Source: SBAX01 sp964646605
GTDB lineage: Bacteria > Planctomycetota > Phycisphaerae > UBA1845
Length of the DNA: 17,514 nt
Reading direction: 5' to 3'
NCBI GenBank assembly: GCA_964646605.1
Contig: CAZYEX010000163.1
Span: forward strand, 1-17,514
A model generated the notes under the pieces. It did no database searches. It had not been told where the DNA came from and was given only the letters and a program-made list of their open reading frames with translations. This document shows, in pieces, positions 1-6,835 of this stretch (position 1 is its first letter; the number at the start of each line of letters is the position of its first letter). The position numbers were made by a program, and so were the translations under genes.

Positions 1-35
1 TCCCGACGATCCGCGACTTGGTATCCTTGCTTCAT
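1..35 (-). CDS. Start of an unrecognised gene running off the left edge
   Basis: Reading leftward from the ATG at 35-33, the sequence gives MKQGYQVADRR and then leaves the window. The call rests on a strong ribosome binding site (AAGGAG at 49-44) placed 8 bases before the ATG. Only 11 complete codons are visible, so no family can be assigned. The open frame of the neighbouring plus-strand propeller gene begins only about 50 bases away, which leaves room for just a short promoter region. The gene could belong to an inserted element that cut the neighbour, but nothing in these codons proves this. Confidence 0.55.
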   Translation of the reverse strand, partial: MKQGYQVADRR

Positions 36-43
36 GGTGGTGG

Positions 44-49
44 CTCCTT
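44..49 (-). promoter_or_regulatory. Ribosome binding site of the left-edge gene
   Basis: The minus strand reads AAGGAG, followed by 8 bases and then ATG. This near-ideal Shine-Dalgarno sequence is the main evidence that a real gene starts at 35. Confidence 0.6.
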
Positions 50-153
50 AAAGAATTCACAACCCTACCCGCCTACACAACGGATAGGATCGAGCCGCCA
101 CCATCTTTTTCAACCTTCAACTACGAACGGGACATGCTCTCAAGCAGTACTGG

Positions 154-1068
154 ATGCGCCCCCTGAGCTGCACTGCGACTTACGTAAGTGACTTCGCGGC
201 CGGTGTTGTCGCGTCGGGCATATCGTTCGGTCCCGACGGCCGACTGTATGCTGCCGACTTCGTCAACAACAGAGTGGTCCGATTCGAGGGCAGAACCGGC
301 GCTCCGGACGTCTCGTTCGAGGCGAGCGGATGCGGCCTTGATGGCCCTAGCGGGCTTGCTTTCATGCCCGACGGCACGATTCTTGTCGCCAGCCAGCATA
401 CGCATGAGGTCATCGCGTTTGATGCTGTGACCGGACGCGATTGTTGTGTCGCGGGTAGCGGTTGCGGCGTTGACACGCCGGTGGGGCTGCTCCTGCTTCC
501 AGAGGGACGGTTGCTGGTATCGAGCTTCGGCTCGGACGCGGTTGTGGAGTTTTCGTTGGCTCGCCCGCCAGCCGATCGCTGTGTGGGCAACCTCGTAAAG
601 CCCGGCAGTTGCGGGCTTGCCGGCCCGCAGGGCATCGGGCTGGGCCCAGATGGAAGCGTGTACGTTGCGAGTCCGAACTCAGACAGCATTCTAAGGTTCG
701 ACTCGTCGACTGGCGATCCGGGATCGCCATGCGTCGTCGCTAGTGGTTGCCCCGTCGCTGAACCGACGTTTTTTGCCTTCGGACAATTGTGTGGCGAAGA
801 CCCTGCAAGTTGCCATCGGTCGGACCCCTGTGGAACGCCTCCAAGCTGCACGAACGTACTCTGCTACTCGGGGACCACTGTTTGCAACTCCGATTGCACT
901 GGCGACGGTCAGTTGGATCCCCGAGACAATGCTTGGTTGGTTGGGTGCATGGACGGCCCTGCGTCTACCACCGGCTGCCCAATCTGTCGGTGCGCCGATT
1001 TGAACAATGACGATGTCATCGATCTGAGAGATGTGGGCGTCTTGCAGCGGGAGTTCCTAGAGCACTGA
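154..1068 (+). CDS. NHL/SMP-30-like propeller protein with C-terminal dockerin-like domain, probably 5'-truncated
   Basis: The protein (304 residues from this ATG) has repeated propeller segments such as GISFGPDGRLYAAD, GLAFMPDGTILVAS and GIGLGPDGSVYVAS (about residues 20-210), typical of NHL or gluconolactonase-type blades. A cysteine-rich linker follows. Two calcium-binding loops make a dockerin-like pair: D247-D258 (DCTGDGQLDPRD) and D282-D293 (DLNNDDVIDLRD). Planctomycetes carry many secreted proteins of this build; the cellular role is unknown. Oddities: there is no signal peptide, no ribosome binding site before 154, and only three or four recognisable blades. The frame stays open upstream to 88, where a TAG at 85-87 closes it, with no better start codon. 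I infer that the 5' end was lost, so this may be a remnant. The domain call is firm; the start and the functionality are not. Confidence 0.65.
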   Translation: MRPLSCTATYVSDFAAGVVASGISFGPDGRLYAADFVNNRVVRFEGRTGAPDVSFEASGCGLDGPSGLAFMPDGTILVASQHTHEVIAFDAVTGRDCCVAGSGCGVDTPVGLLLLPEGRLLVSSFGSDAVVEFSLARPPADRCVGNLVKPGSCGLAGPQGIGLGPDGSVYVASPNSDSILRFDSSTGDPGSPCVVASGCPVAEPTFFAFGQLCGEDPASCHRSDPCGTPPSCTNVLCYSGTTVCNSDCTGDGQLDPRDNAWLVGCMDGPASTTGCPICRCADLNNDDVIDLRDVGVLQREFLEH

Positions 1069-1143
1069 GTAGCCCAGATGGCACGACCTTTGTCTCCGAG
1101 GCGGCTCGTTCGGATTTAGTTCGGGTGCGAAAGTGGGTCAAAA

Positions 1144-1181
1144 AACGGCTGGTGCGAGAATCCGTGCTCGCACCAGCCGTT
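1144..1181 (-). terminator. Strong hairpin with a T-run on the minus strand
   Basis: Perfect 15-base arms (1144-1158 and 1167-1181) enclose an 8-base loop. On the minus strand the stem runs directly into a run of six T, the form of an intrinsic terminator. The nearest minus-strand gene upstream is tRNA-Asp, more than 500 bases away. On the plus strand the hairpin lies 75 bases after the propeller gene but has no T-run behind it, so it may stop transcription from both sides with different strength. Confidence 0.6.
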
Positions 1182-1466
1182 ACCATTGGCTCGCACGACC
1201 GATCTACTCCTCGATCGCCGGTAACGCCACCGGACTCGATCCCGGCCATTTCGGGTCGAGCCAACCCATCCGCACGTGCCGATGGAAGCTCGACCACGCC
1301 GGGGTGCTACTGCTCTTGAGCAGTGGTCGTTTGTGAGCAGTAGTCTGGCGACGAGTCGATGACCGTTCGGTCTGCGTTGTACGATAGACCGCTCCTGACA
1401 CAGTAGTGACACACGCGGATAGCTCCACCATGAAAGGCTCGCAAGGGCTTGCTGGCTAGTCCCACC

Positions 1467-1536
1467 CTTGACTTGCGGCGAACGCCTCGCGTTCAGGGCG
1501 CTGCGCGCCGGCGGCTTTGCCGCGCCGCACGTCAAG
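1467..1536. repeat. Cloverleaf-like palindromic element
   Basis: Outer arms 1467-1479 and 1524-1536 pair at 12 of 13 positions. They enclose three perfect short hairpins in a row: 1480-1494 (6 bp, loop CTC), 1497-1509 (5 bp, loop TGC) and 1511-1523 (5 bp, loop TTT). Nearly every base of the 70 is paired. This is not a tRNA: the arms and loops do not fit. It may be a repetitive extragenic palindrome or part of a structured RNA. Only one copy is in the window. Confidence 0.55.
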
Positions 1537-1563
1537 GACGAGTCGGAGACGGTGCCAAACCGC

Positions 1564-1586
1564 GAATCCCGGCGCGCCGGGACTTC
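1564..1586. repeat. GC-rich perfect palindrome
   Basis: The core at 1567-1582 is a perfect 16-base palindrome (TCCCGGCGCGCCGGGA). It extends by GAA/TTC pairs with one unpaired C at 1583. No T-run follows on either strand, so a standard terminator is unlikely. Confidence 0.5.
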
Positions 1587-1604
1587 TGTCTTTGGGCCGA
1601 TACG

Positions 1605-1624
1605 ACGGGTTCCAGTCAACCCGT
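1605..1624. repeat. Short inverted repeat
   Basis: ACGGGTT at 1605-1611 and AACCCGT at 1618-1624 form a perfect 7-bp stem with a 6-base loop. It belongs to the same hairpin-dense stretch downstream of tRNA-Asp. No function is evident. Confidence 0.4.
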
Positions 1625-1697
1625 TTGCAGAGGGACGGGCCTGCGGGCACCCGGGGGGCTTGATGCCCGCCAGGGGATGGAAAAGACCAACGGCACA

Positions 1698-1771
1698 CGA
1701 GGCCGACGGGATTCGAACCCGCAACCACCGGCGTGACAAGCCGGTACTCTAACCAATTGAGCTACGGCCCC
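1698..1771 (-). tRNA. tRNA-Asp (anticodon GTC)
   Basis: The minus strand folds into a full cloverleaf. The acceptor arms GGGGCCG and CGGCCTC pair with one G-T. The D arm is GCTC...GAGC. The anticodon stem CCGGC/GCCGG holds the loop TTGTCAC, giving GTC, and a T arm with TTCGAAT is present. The discriminator base is G, as expected for aspartate tRNAs. CCA is not encoded. The gene delivers aspartate at GAC and GAU codons. A likely promoter lies about 90 bases upstream. Confidence 0.95.
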
Positions 1772-1858
1772 AGGGTCCCTTCCGCGGGGGTGGTCCGTGG
1801 GATCCGTCGTCTCCACGGGACGATCCCCATGCACGGAACCCCCGCCGGGGGTTGTGGA

Positions 1859-1887
1859 AAAATAGCTTCCCGCCCCCCAAGCGTCAA
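1859..1887 (-). promoter_or_regulatory. Probable sigma-70 promoter for tRNA-Asp
   Basis: On the minus strand TTGACG (1887-1882) is followed after 17 bases by TATTTT (1864-1859). Transcription would start near 1852 and give a leader of about 80 bases before the tRNA. A GC-rich hairpin (1837-1853, 7-bp arms with a 3-base loop) sits at the expected start site. Confidence 0.5.
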
Positions 1888-1928
1888 GCCGCGAACGCGG
1901 GTCGCCTGTTTTGGCGTGCTTTTGAGGG

Positions 1929-1956
1929 TTGACCTGACAGTGTGATAGGCGATACT
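1929..1956 (+). promoter_or_regulatory. Probable sigma-70 promoter for the lipoprotein genes
   Basis: TTGACC (1929-1934), a 16-base spacer and GATACT (1951-1956) lie 80 bases before the first lipoprotein start. The element is back-to-back with the tRNA-Asp promoter, and transcription would begin near 1963. Confidence 0.5.
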
Positions 1957-2035
1957 AGGGGAGGTGAGGCTGCCCGACCTGCCTTCGCTGGCGCGACGAG
2001 GCGCTGTTTCCCGGTGTTTGGTGAAGGATCGTTCG

Positions 2036-2854
2036 ATGAACCACTCGTATAGCGGAGCATGGATCCGACCCGGCGTCTTTTCCACCGTCGCCCTGCTCCT
2101 GTGCGGCTGCTCGGCCTTTAACCCGGCGTTTATCAATTTGTTCGAGTCCGCGGATGCGCCATCGCTGGCGACGCTGCCCAACGCCCCCGGCCACGTCGTT
2201 ATCGCCTTCGTCAACCGCACGGTCCTGGATGAGGAACTGCTCCAGTATCTGGCCCCACGGTTACAGTTGACCGAAGCCCAACAGAGCGCCCTTCGCCCCC
2301 GCTTGCGGATGCGTGTGCGGGTCACCTATGTCGACGGGAGCTTTAGAACCATCGAATTCGTCGATGGCAGCCGTGATCTGATCGACAGAGGGTTCGATTC
2401 TCAAGCCTTCCCCGATCTGAATCAAAACGACCTGAACAATACGGTGGTGCTGTGCGACGTCGCTTCGGTTCAGATCGAACCGGGAAGCAACATCGAGGTC
2501 TTCATCCCCGTCGAACTGAAGGAATTCGAGTTGGTCGAGACGACCGGTCCCGGCGGGCAGACGGTCAACGACTTTGAGCAGCGTGCCGTCGTTCCGCCAC
2601 AGTTTCGTCCTTTGCGGGTGGACGAAGTGGACACCGACGGCAACGTAACCCTGCAACGAAACATCGGCGTCCGCGACGTACCCAGCCCGGCGCCCAACGT
2701 CATTTGCGGATCAGTCGTGGCCATCTTTGTGGACGGCGTCCTGGCGGTCCCGTTTCTCGAGGGGGAATCCAGCGACCCGAGCCTTGACCGCGCGGACGCC
2801 CCGACCGTCGCGGGGATCGGCGGACGTTACGAGATTACGGTAGCCGTGCAATAA
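2036..2854 (+). CDS. Putative lipoprotein A (FNPAF-motif family)
   Basis: The 272-residue product has a short charged N-terminus, a hydrophobic stretch (about 14-22) and a lipobox LCGC, with Cys25 as the likely lipidated residue, so it should be anchored in a membrane on the cell surface or in the periplasm. The start at 2036 is preferred to the upstream GTG at 1964 because AAGGA (2024-2028) sits 7 bases before it and the signal peptide begins there. Right after the lipobox comes SAFNPAFINLF, a motif shared with the next gene (RIFNPAFVNTL). Later segments also match: FVNRT against VINET, and a cysteine in VICGSVVAIF against FNCGDTIIF. I infer that the two are diverged paralogues. No domain of known function is recognised. 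The gene is probably first in an operon with the two lipoprotein genes downstream. Confidence 0.8.
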   Translation: MNHSYSGAWIRPGVFSTVALLLCGCSAFNPAFINLFESADAPSLATLPNAPGHVVIAFVNRTVLDEELLQYLAPRLQLTEAQQSALRPRLRMRVRVTYVDGSFRTIEFVDGSRDLIDRGFDSQAFPDLNQNDLNNTVVLCDVASVQIEPGSNIEVFIPVELKEFELVETTGPGGQTVNDFEQRAVVPPQFRPLRVDEVDTDGNVTLQRNIGVRDVPSPAPNVICGSVVAIFVDGVLAVPFLEGESSDPSLDRADAPTVAGIGGRYEITVAVQ

Positions 2855-2900
2855 GACGGGTTTCGAAGTGCTCTTGAACCGCCGCGTGGGCGAGGAAGGC

Positions 2901-3611
2901 ATGCGGACAGTGCAAAACAGCGTGGTATATCGGACCGTGATGGGGTTGGGCGCGGTCGCTCTTCTCGCCTTGGTACCGGCGTGTGAAACGGCCCTTCGCA
3001 TTTTCAACCCGGCGTTCGTCAACACCCTGTCCGGCGGGGAGGTCCCGGTCACTCCGGGTCCTGCTGCGGCGTTCGTTCTGGTCCGAGTCATCAACGAAAC
3101 CGGACAGCTTGTGGAGTTCATCGTAACGATCGAACGCGACGTCCTGGTCCGCGATGAGGCCGGGAATTTCCAGGTTGACGAAGAAGGGAACTTCATCACG
3201 CGACCCGAACGCGAGACGGTGCGCCTGACCACCAATGCCACCGGTCTGGCGACCGAGGGGGGAGTTCTTTTTCCCTGCGGCGAATCTCCGGTCACCTTGG
3301 TCGGGCTCGGTGAGAACCTCGTTCCCACCGATGCCGCGATTTTCGTGGGCGGCGGCGGAGCGGGCGGGGCGGCGGGGTTCGGCGTACGCGCCGGCGACCT
3401 CAACCCTTTGAGCCTGGAGGTGGGGAACTTCAACTGCGGCGACACCATCATTTTCCGTGCCTTCCAGAGTACGGGAGTCGCCGGCGGCATCGCTTTGCAG
3501 TCGTTCCTTCTTCCGGGGTCCGAGCAGCCCACCATCTTCCGCGGCCCGTCTACCTTTGCGAATTTGGAACAGTTCCTGCAATCGCAGGTCCGTGAGGAAG
3601 ATGAGCCGTAG
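2901..3611 (+). CDS. Putative lipoprotein B (FNPAF-motif family)
   Basis: The 236-residue product starts at the ATG at 2901, with GAGGA 4 bases upstream; an earlier GTG at 2868 would put a charged tail before the signal peptide. A hydrophobic segment ends in the lipobox VPAC. The mature part starts with ETALRIFNPAFVN, matching the gene just upstream, then has a beta-rich region with VRVINETGQLVEF, a glycine-rich stretch (GGGGAGGAAGFG) and NFNCGDTIIF. A repeated phrase in the middle (EAGNFQVDEEGNFITRP) looks like a surface loop. The function is unknown. The 46-base gap after lipoprotein A suggests co-transcription. The product is likely to be surface or periplasmic. Confidence 0.8.
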   Translation: MRTVQNSVVYRTVMGLGAVALLALVPACETALRIFNPAFVNTLSGGEVPVTPGPAAAFVLVRVINETGQLVEFIVTIERDVLVRDEAGNFQVDEEGNFITRPERETVRLTTNATGLATEGGVLFPCGESPVTLVGLGENLVPTDAAIFVGGGGAGGAAGFGVRAGDLNPLSLEVGNFNCGDTIIFRAFQSTGVAGGIALQSFLLPGSEQPTIFRGPSTFANLEQFLQSQVREEDEP

Positions 3612-3686
3612 GCCGTACCCGACGCCGTCCCGCGAGGCGTGGTTCGCGGGCTCGGGAAACCTCCTTCTCAGGAAGCGGTGGAAGCG

Positions 3687-3887
3687 ATGACTACGAAAAC
3701 ACGACGCGGACGGATGACCTCGCTGGTCGTAGCGGTTTTGGCGGGCGGTTCTCTTCTTCAAACCTGCGAAGTCCGCTTCCGCGACGCCGCCGTTGCCGGT
3801 ACACGAAACTACATCCGTACGCTGCTGGACCCTTCGAGTGTCCTTCAGGTGCTCATCGAACAGTCCACCACCGTCGACGAACCCTAG
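3687..3887 (+). CDS. Small putative lipoprotein C
   Basis: This 66-residue product reads MTTKTRRGRMTSLVVAVLAG at its start, a basic N-terminus and hydrophobic core, and then the lipobox LQTC. The mature part is only about 40 residues (EVRFRDAAVAGTRNYIRTLL and onward) and is probably a single helix. A longer start at 3639 exists, but GGTGGA just before 3687 and the position of the signal peptide favour 3687. It follows lipoprotein B by 75 bases. No family is recognised. It may be a small partner of the two larger lipoproteins. Confidence 0.65.
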   Translation: MTTKTRRGRMTSLVVAVLAGGSLLQTCEVRFRDAAVAGTRNYIRTLLDPSSVLQVLIEQSTTVDEP

Positions 3888-3998
3888 GGGGCGACGACAG
3901 GCCAACGGTACGACGCTTGTTTTGGCCTCCTTTTTGCGCGCCGTCCGGTAACCGAGGTACGATCCCGCGGTCCTGCGCCGACTCTTTCGTCGATCCCC

Positions 3999-4026
3999 TG
4001 GACGTGGTGCTCGGGCGAAGTATACT
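3999..4026 (+). promoter_or_regulatory. Probable promoter of the feo operon
   Basis: TGGACG (3999-4004), a 16-base spacer and TATACT (4021-4026) lie about 100 bases before feoA. No convincing Fur box was found around it, so iron control is not demonstrated by the sequence. Confidence 0.45.
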
Positions 4027-4126
4027 GCTCCTCGAATCATCGTTCCGCCCCGCCGTTGGGACGCCGGCCTGGGGGTACAAGTCGGCGTCACGAGTTTCCC
4101 TCGGTGGGCGATCCGGGCCGAGCACT

Positions 4127-4348
4127 GTGAATGTGAACCTGTTCCAATTGCGGGGCGGCGAAGTCGCACGGATTCGTGGGATCGAGGCCGCACAGACGGC
4201 CGCCAAACGCCTCGCCGACATGGGGTTCGTTCGCGGGGCGATCGTGGATGTCATCCGCCCCGGCCGGCCGTGCCTGGTTCGCGTCGGCGGCACCTATGTG
4301 GGGTTGGGTGAAGGGCACCAGCGGAGCGTTCTCGTCGAACGGCTTTGA
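4127..4348 (+). CDS. feoA: Ferrous iron transport protein A
   Basis: The product (73 residues from the GTG at 4127) is a single FeoA domain, a small SH3-like cytoplasmic fold. It shows NLFQLRGGEVARIRGI, then the typical KRLADMGFVRGAIVDVI segment, and ends VRVGGTYVGLGEGHQRSVLV. FeoA works with FeoB in Fe(II) uptake, probably by binding or tuning it. The frame extends upstream to 3917, but that part has no FeoA similarity. GTG at 4127 or 4133 gives the usual family length; no strong ribosome binding site separates the two. feoB begins 25 bases downstream, so the genes form one operon. Confidence 0.88.
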   Translation: MNVNLFQLRGGEVARIRGIEAAQTAAKRLADMGFVRGAIVDVIRPGRPCLVRVGGTYVGLGEGHQRSVLVERL

Positions 4349-4373
4349 CGGGTTGCGAAAACCGCGCTGAACC

Positions 4374-6584
4374 ATGTCCGTTTCATTGTCATTGCAGACC
4401 CTCCCGCGCACTCGTTGCGTGGCCCTGGTCGGTAACCCCAACACCGGAAAGAGCACCCTTTTTCACGCCTTGACCGGCATCCGCCAGAGGGTGGCCAACT
4501 ACCCCGGAACGACCGTCGAACGGCGGACAGGCGTCCTTCGCGGACGCTCCGGAATCGAGGTCCTCGATCTGCCGGGTGCGTACAGCCTCGCGGCGCGGGC
4601 CGCCGACGAGGCCATCGTCATGGACGCCTTGCTCGGCCAAACCGGTGACGGAAAAGCGCCCGACCTGATCATCTCCGTGGTCGATGCCTCGAACCTCTCG
4701 CGGAACCTCTTCTTCACCACGCAATTGTTGGAGCTGGGAACGCCCGTGGTGGTCGCGCTGAACATGGTCGATCTGGCCGAATCAGCCGGAGTGAGCATCG
4801 ACGCCGCGGCGCTTTCCGCGGAGTTGGGTGTTCCGGTGGTTCCGGTGGTGGCCACTCGACGGACGGGAATCGACGCCCTGAGCGAGGCCGTCAGCGAAGC
4901 ATTGGACACGCCCTGTTCGCATCATTGCACGGCCTTCCCCGAGTGCGTCTGTGCCGAACTCGACGGTTTGTGCCATTCGTTGGCCGGAGGTCGACCGCAG
5001 GTCCACGGACGCACGGCGCGAGCCGAGGCCATGCAGACCCTCTTGGGCCCGGGAGGGTATCACGAGGAACGTCTGGTGCAGCGCTGCGGCCTGGGACTGG
5101 CCGAGGAACTCGCCGAGCGCCGCCGCCGCATCGTCTCCGCCGGAGAGTCCCTCGTCGAGGTCGAAGCCCGGGTTCGCTACGCCTGGATCGAACGAGTCCT
5201 CAATCGCGTGATGACCCAGGAGCGAGCTCGGCAGCGATCGCGCACGGAACGGATCGATCGCATTCTCACCCATCCCATCTGGGGGATGGGCGTTCTCTTG
5301 TTACTCATGGGGGCGTGCTTCCAGAGCGTCTACGCATGGGCGGCGCCGTTGATGAACTCCATCGACGGCGCCTTCGGGGCCTTGGGCGCCGCCATTACGG
5401 GGTGGATGCCCGCCGGCGCCCTGGAGAGCCTGATGGTCAACGGCGTCATTGCCGGGGTGGGCGCCGTGCTCACCTTCCTTCCACAGATTCTCATCCTCTT
5501 CTTCTTTCTGGCGGTCCTCGAGGACTGCGGCTACATGGCTCGGACCGCCTTCCTCCTGGACCGTTGGATGCGCTTCTTCGGTTTGAACGGAAAGTCGTTC
5601 ATCCCGTTGTTGTCCTCCTTCGCCTGCGCCGTTCCGGGCATCCTCTCCACGCGGACCATCGAGGATCGCCGCGACCGCTTCGTCACCATCCTCATCGCCC
5701 CGTTGATGAGTTGCAGCGCCCGTCTCCCGGTTTTCGTGCTGATGATCGGCGCCTTCGTTCCCGCCGCGCCGCTTCTTGGCGGCGTGATTGGACTTCAAGC
5801 GGTGACGCTCTTGGCCATGTATTCGGTGGGCGTGGCGGTGGCCATCCCCGTAGCCTGGATCCTCAAACGGACGGTCTTGAAGGGTCCGGGGCAATCGTTC
5901 CTACTCGAGCTGCCATCGTACAAGCGTCCTTCGCCCCGCGTCGTGTTTCATCGCGTGTTCGAGCAAGGCAAGGCCTTCTCCACGTCGGCGGGTACCATGA
6001 TCTTCGCCGTGGCCATCGTCATCTGGGCCCTTGGGTACTATCCGCATCCCCCGTCGATCGCCGCCGACTATGCCGCCACGCGGGCGACCTTGCTACAAAC
6101 CCAGCCCCCCGGTGAACAGTGCGACGAGCAGATCGCCCAGCTCGGCCGCGACGAAGCCGGAGTCTATTTGCGGCAAAGTGTGCTGGGCCGAATGGGCCTC
6201 TGGATGGAGCCCGCGGTCAAGCCCCTGGGGTGGGACTGGAGAATCGGCACCGCCGCCATCGCCTCCTTCCCCGCCCGAGAAGTGGTCGTCGCGACTCTCG
6301 GTACGATCTACAACCTAGGCGCCGATCACAACGAGACGTCCGAAGGGTTGCGGGCCACGCTCCAAGCCGCGACCTGGCCCGACGGCACGCCGGTCTTCAA
6401 CGTCGCCGTGGCCTTGTCGCTCATGGTTTTTTTCGCCTTGTGTTGTCAATGCGGGGCGACCCTGGCCACCATCAAACGCGAGACCGGCTCCTGGGGCTGG
6501 CCGCTCCTGACTTTCACCTACATGACGGCCTTGGCGTACTTGGCGGCCTTCGTCACGTACCAGCTTACCGTTCGATTCGTATGA
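4374..6584 (+). CDS. feoB: Ferrous iron transporter FeoB
   Basis: This 736-residue inner-membrane protein imports Fe(II). The N-terminal GTPase domain has G1 GNPNTGKST (20-28), the G2 region with NYPGTT (42-47), G3 DLPG (65-68), G4 NMVD (130-133) and a G5-like ATRRTG. A helical spacer leads to the membrane core, which begins near residue 310. Both gate motifs are present, FACAVPGILSTR and SCSARLPVFVL, with the cysteines that line the Fe(II) path. The C-terminal membrane part ends with CCQCGATLATIKRETGSWGW. Length is normal for the family. Unusual is a Cys/His cluster just after the GTPase domain (C181, H183, H184, C185, C191, C193, C200, H201). A soluble loop of about 70 residues lies between late membrane segments. 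feoA precedes it, and a small FeoB-associated protein follows after 13 bases. Confidence 0.96.
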   Translation: MSVSLSLQTLPRTRCVALVGNPNTGKSTLFHALTGIRQRVANYPGTTVERRTGVLRGRSGIEVLDLPGAYSLAARAADEAIVMDALLGQTGDGKAPDLIISVVDASNLSRNLFFTTQLLELGTPVVVALNMVDLAESAGVSIDAAALSAELGVPVVPVVATRRTGIDALSEAVSEALDTPCSHHCTAFPECVCAELDGLCHSLAGGRPQVHGRTARAEAMQTLLGPGGYHEERLVQRCGLGLAEELAERRRRIVSAGESLVEVEARVRYAWIERVLNRVMTQERARQRSRTERIDRILTHPIWGMGVLLLLMGACFQSVYAWAAPLMNSIDGAFGALGAAITGWMPAGALESLMVNGVIAGVGAVLTFLPQILILFFFLAVLEDCGYMARTAFLLDRWMRFFGLNGKSFIPLLSSFACAVPGILSTRTIEDRRDRFVTILIAPLMSCSARLPVFVLMIGAFVPAAPLLGGVIGLQAVTLLAMYSVGVAVAIPVAWILKRTVLKGPGQSFLLELPSYKRPSPRVVFHRVFEQGKAFSTSAGTMIFAVAIVIWALGYYPHPPSIAADYAATRATLLQTQPPGEQCDEQIAQLGRDEAGVYLRQSVLGRMGLWMEPAVKPLGWDWRIGTAAIASFPAREVVVATLGTIYNLGADHNETSEGLRATLQAATWPDGTPVFNVAVALSLMVFFALCCQCGATLATIKRETGSWGWPLLTFTYMTALAYLAAFVTYQLTVRFV

Positions 6585-6597
6585 GTGCGGACGCTTC

Positions 6598-6834
6598 ATG
6601 AGCGGTCAGGATGTCATCGCGCTCGCCATCGTCGCCGTGGCCGTTGTCTACGCGGGCCGTTCGCTGTGGCGCACCTTGCATGGCGAGAGCAGTTGCGGCG
6701 AGTGTGGATCCTCGAAGAAAGCAGCGGCCCCGGGCCAAGAGTCTCGCGGCCTCAAGCGCATTCCCCTCGTCGGTGTGGAGCAGGTCGGGCGACCGGCCAC
6801 TCCCGAGACGCCGGCCCGTCCTGCGCCCCATTGA
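6598..6834 (+). CDS. FeoB-associated Cys-containing membrane protein
   Basis: The 78-residue product has one N-terminal membrane helix (about residues 5-20, VIALAIVAVAVVYAG) followed by SSCGECGSSKK, with the pair C33 and C36. This matches the layout of the small FeoB-associated Cys-rich membrane proteins often encoded after feoB, thought to assist or stabilise the transporter. Only two cysteines are present, and the proline-rich tail has no clear role. The gene lies 13 bases after the feoB stop, in the same operon. Its stop is one base from the stop of the convergent gene, leaving no room for a terminator. Confidence 0.78.
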   Translation: MSGQDVIALAIVAVAVVYAGRSLWRTLHGESSCGECGSSKKAAAPGQESRGLKRIPLVGVEQVGRPATPETPARPAPH

Positions 6835-6835
6835 T

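Larger units (their letters stand above)
1069..1697. other. Gene-free stretch rich in inverted repeats
   Basis: This 629-base stretch between the propeller gene and tRNA-Asp holds no ORF that looks like a protein. It contains several separate inverted repeats: 1144-1181, 1307-1343 (9-base arms with a 19-base loop), 1467-1536, 1564-1586, 1605-1624 and an imperfect one at about 1639-1675. All lie downstream of tRNA-Asp on the minus strand. They could be transcription terminators, a structured RNA or a cluster of mobile palindromes. The sequence alone does not decide between these. Confidence 0.6.

Noticed and set aside
1467..1536. The cloverleaf element as a tRNA or tRNA remnant
   Set aside because: The closing stem is 13 bp, loops have three bases, and there is no T-loop or anticodon loop sequence.
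1449..1752. Short open frames ending in a DSNPQPP-like or IRTRNH-like peptide
   Set aside because: These peptides arise by translating the opposite strand of tRNA-Asp, a well-known false gene type.
4027..4126. Fur-box-like operator before feoA
   Set aside because: No stretch resembles the AT-rich Fur palindrome well enough; iron regulation is likely biologically but not supported here.
2835..4193. 452-codon minus-strand open frame
   Set aside because: It lies antisense to three lipoprotein genes, is full of Arg/Gly/Pro and has no recognisable domain or ribosome binding site; an effect of high GC.
4925..6115. 396-codon plus-strand open frame inside feoB
   Set aside because: It is a shifted frame of the clear feoB gene with arginine-rich, low-complexity sequence.
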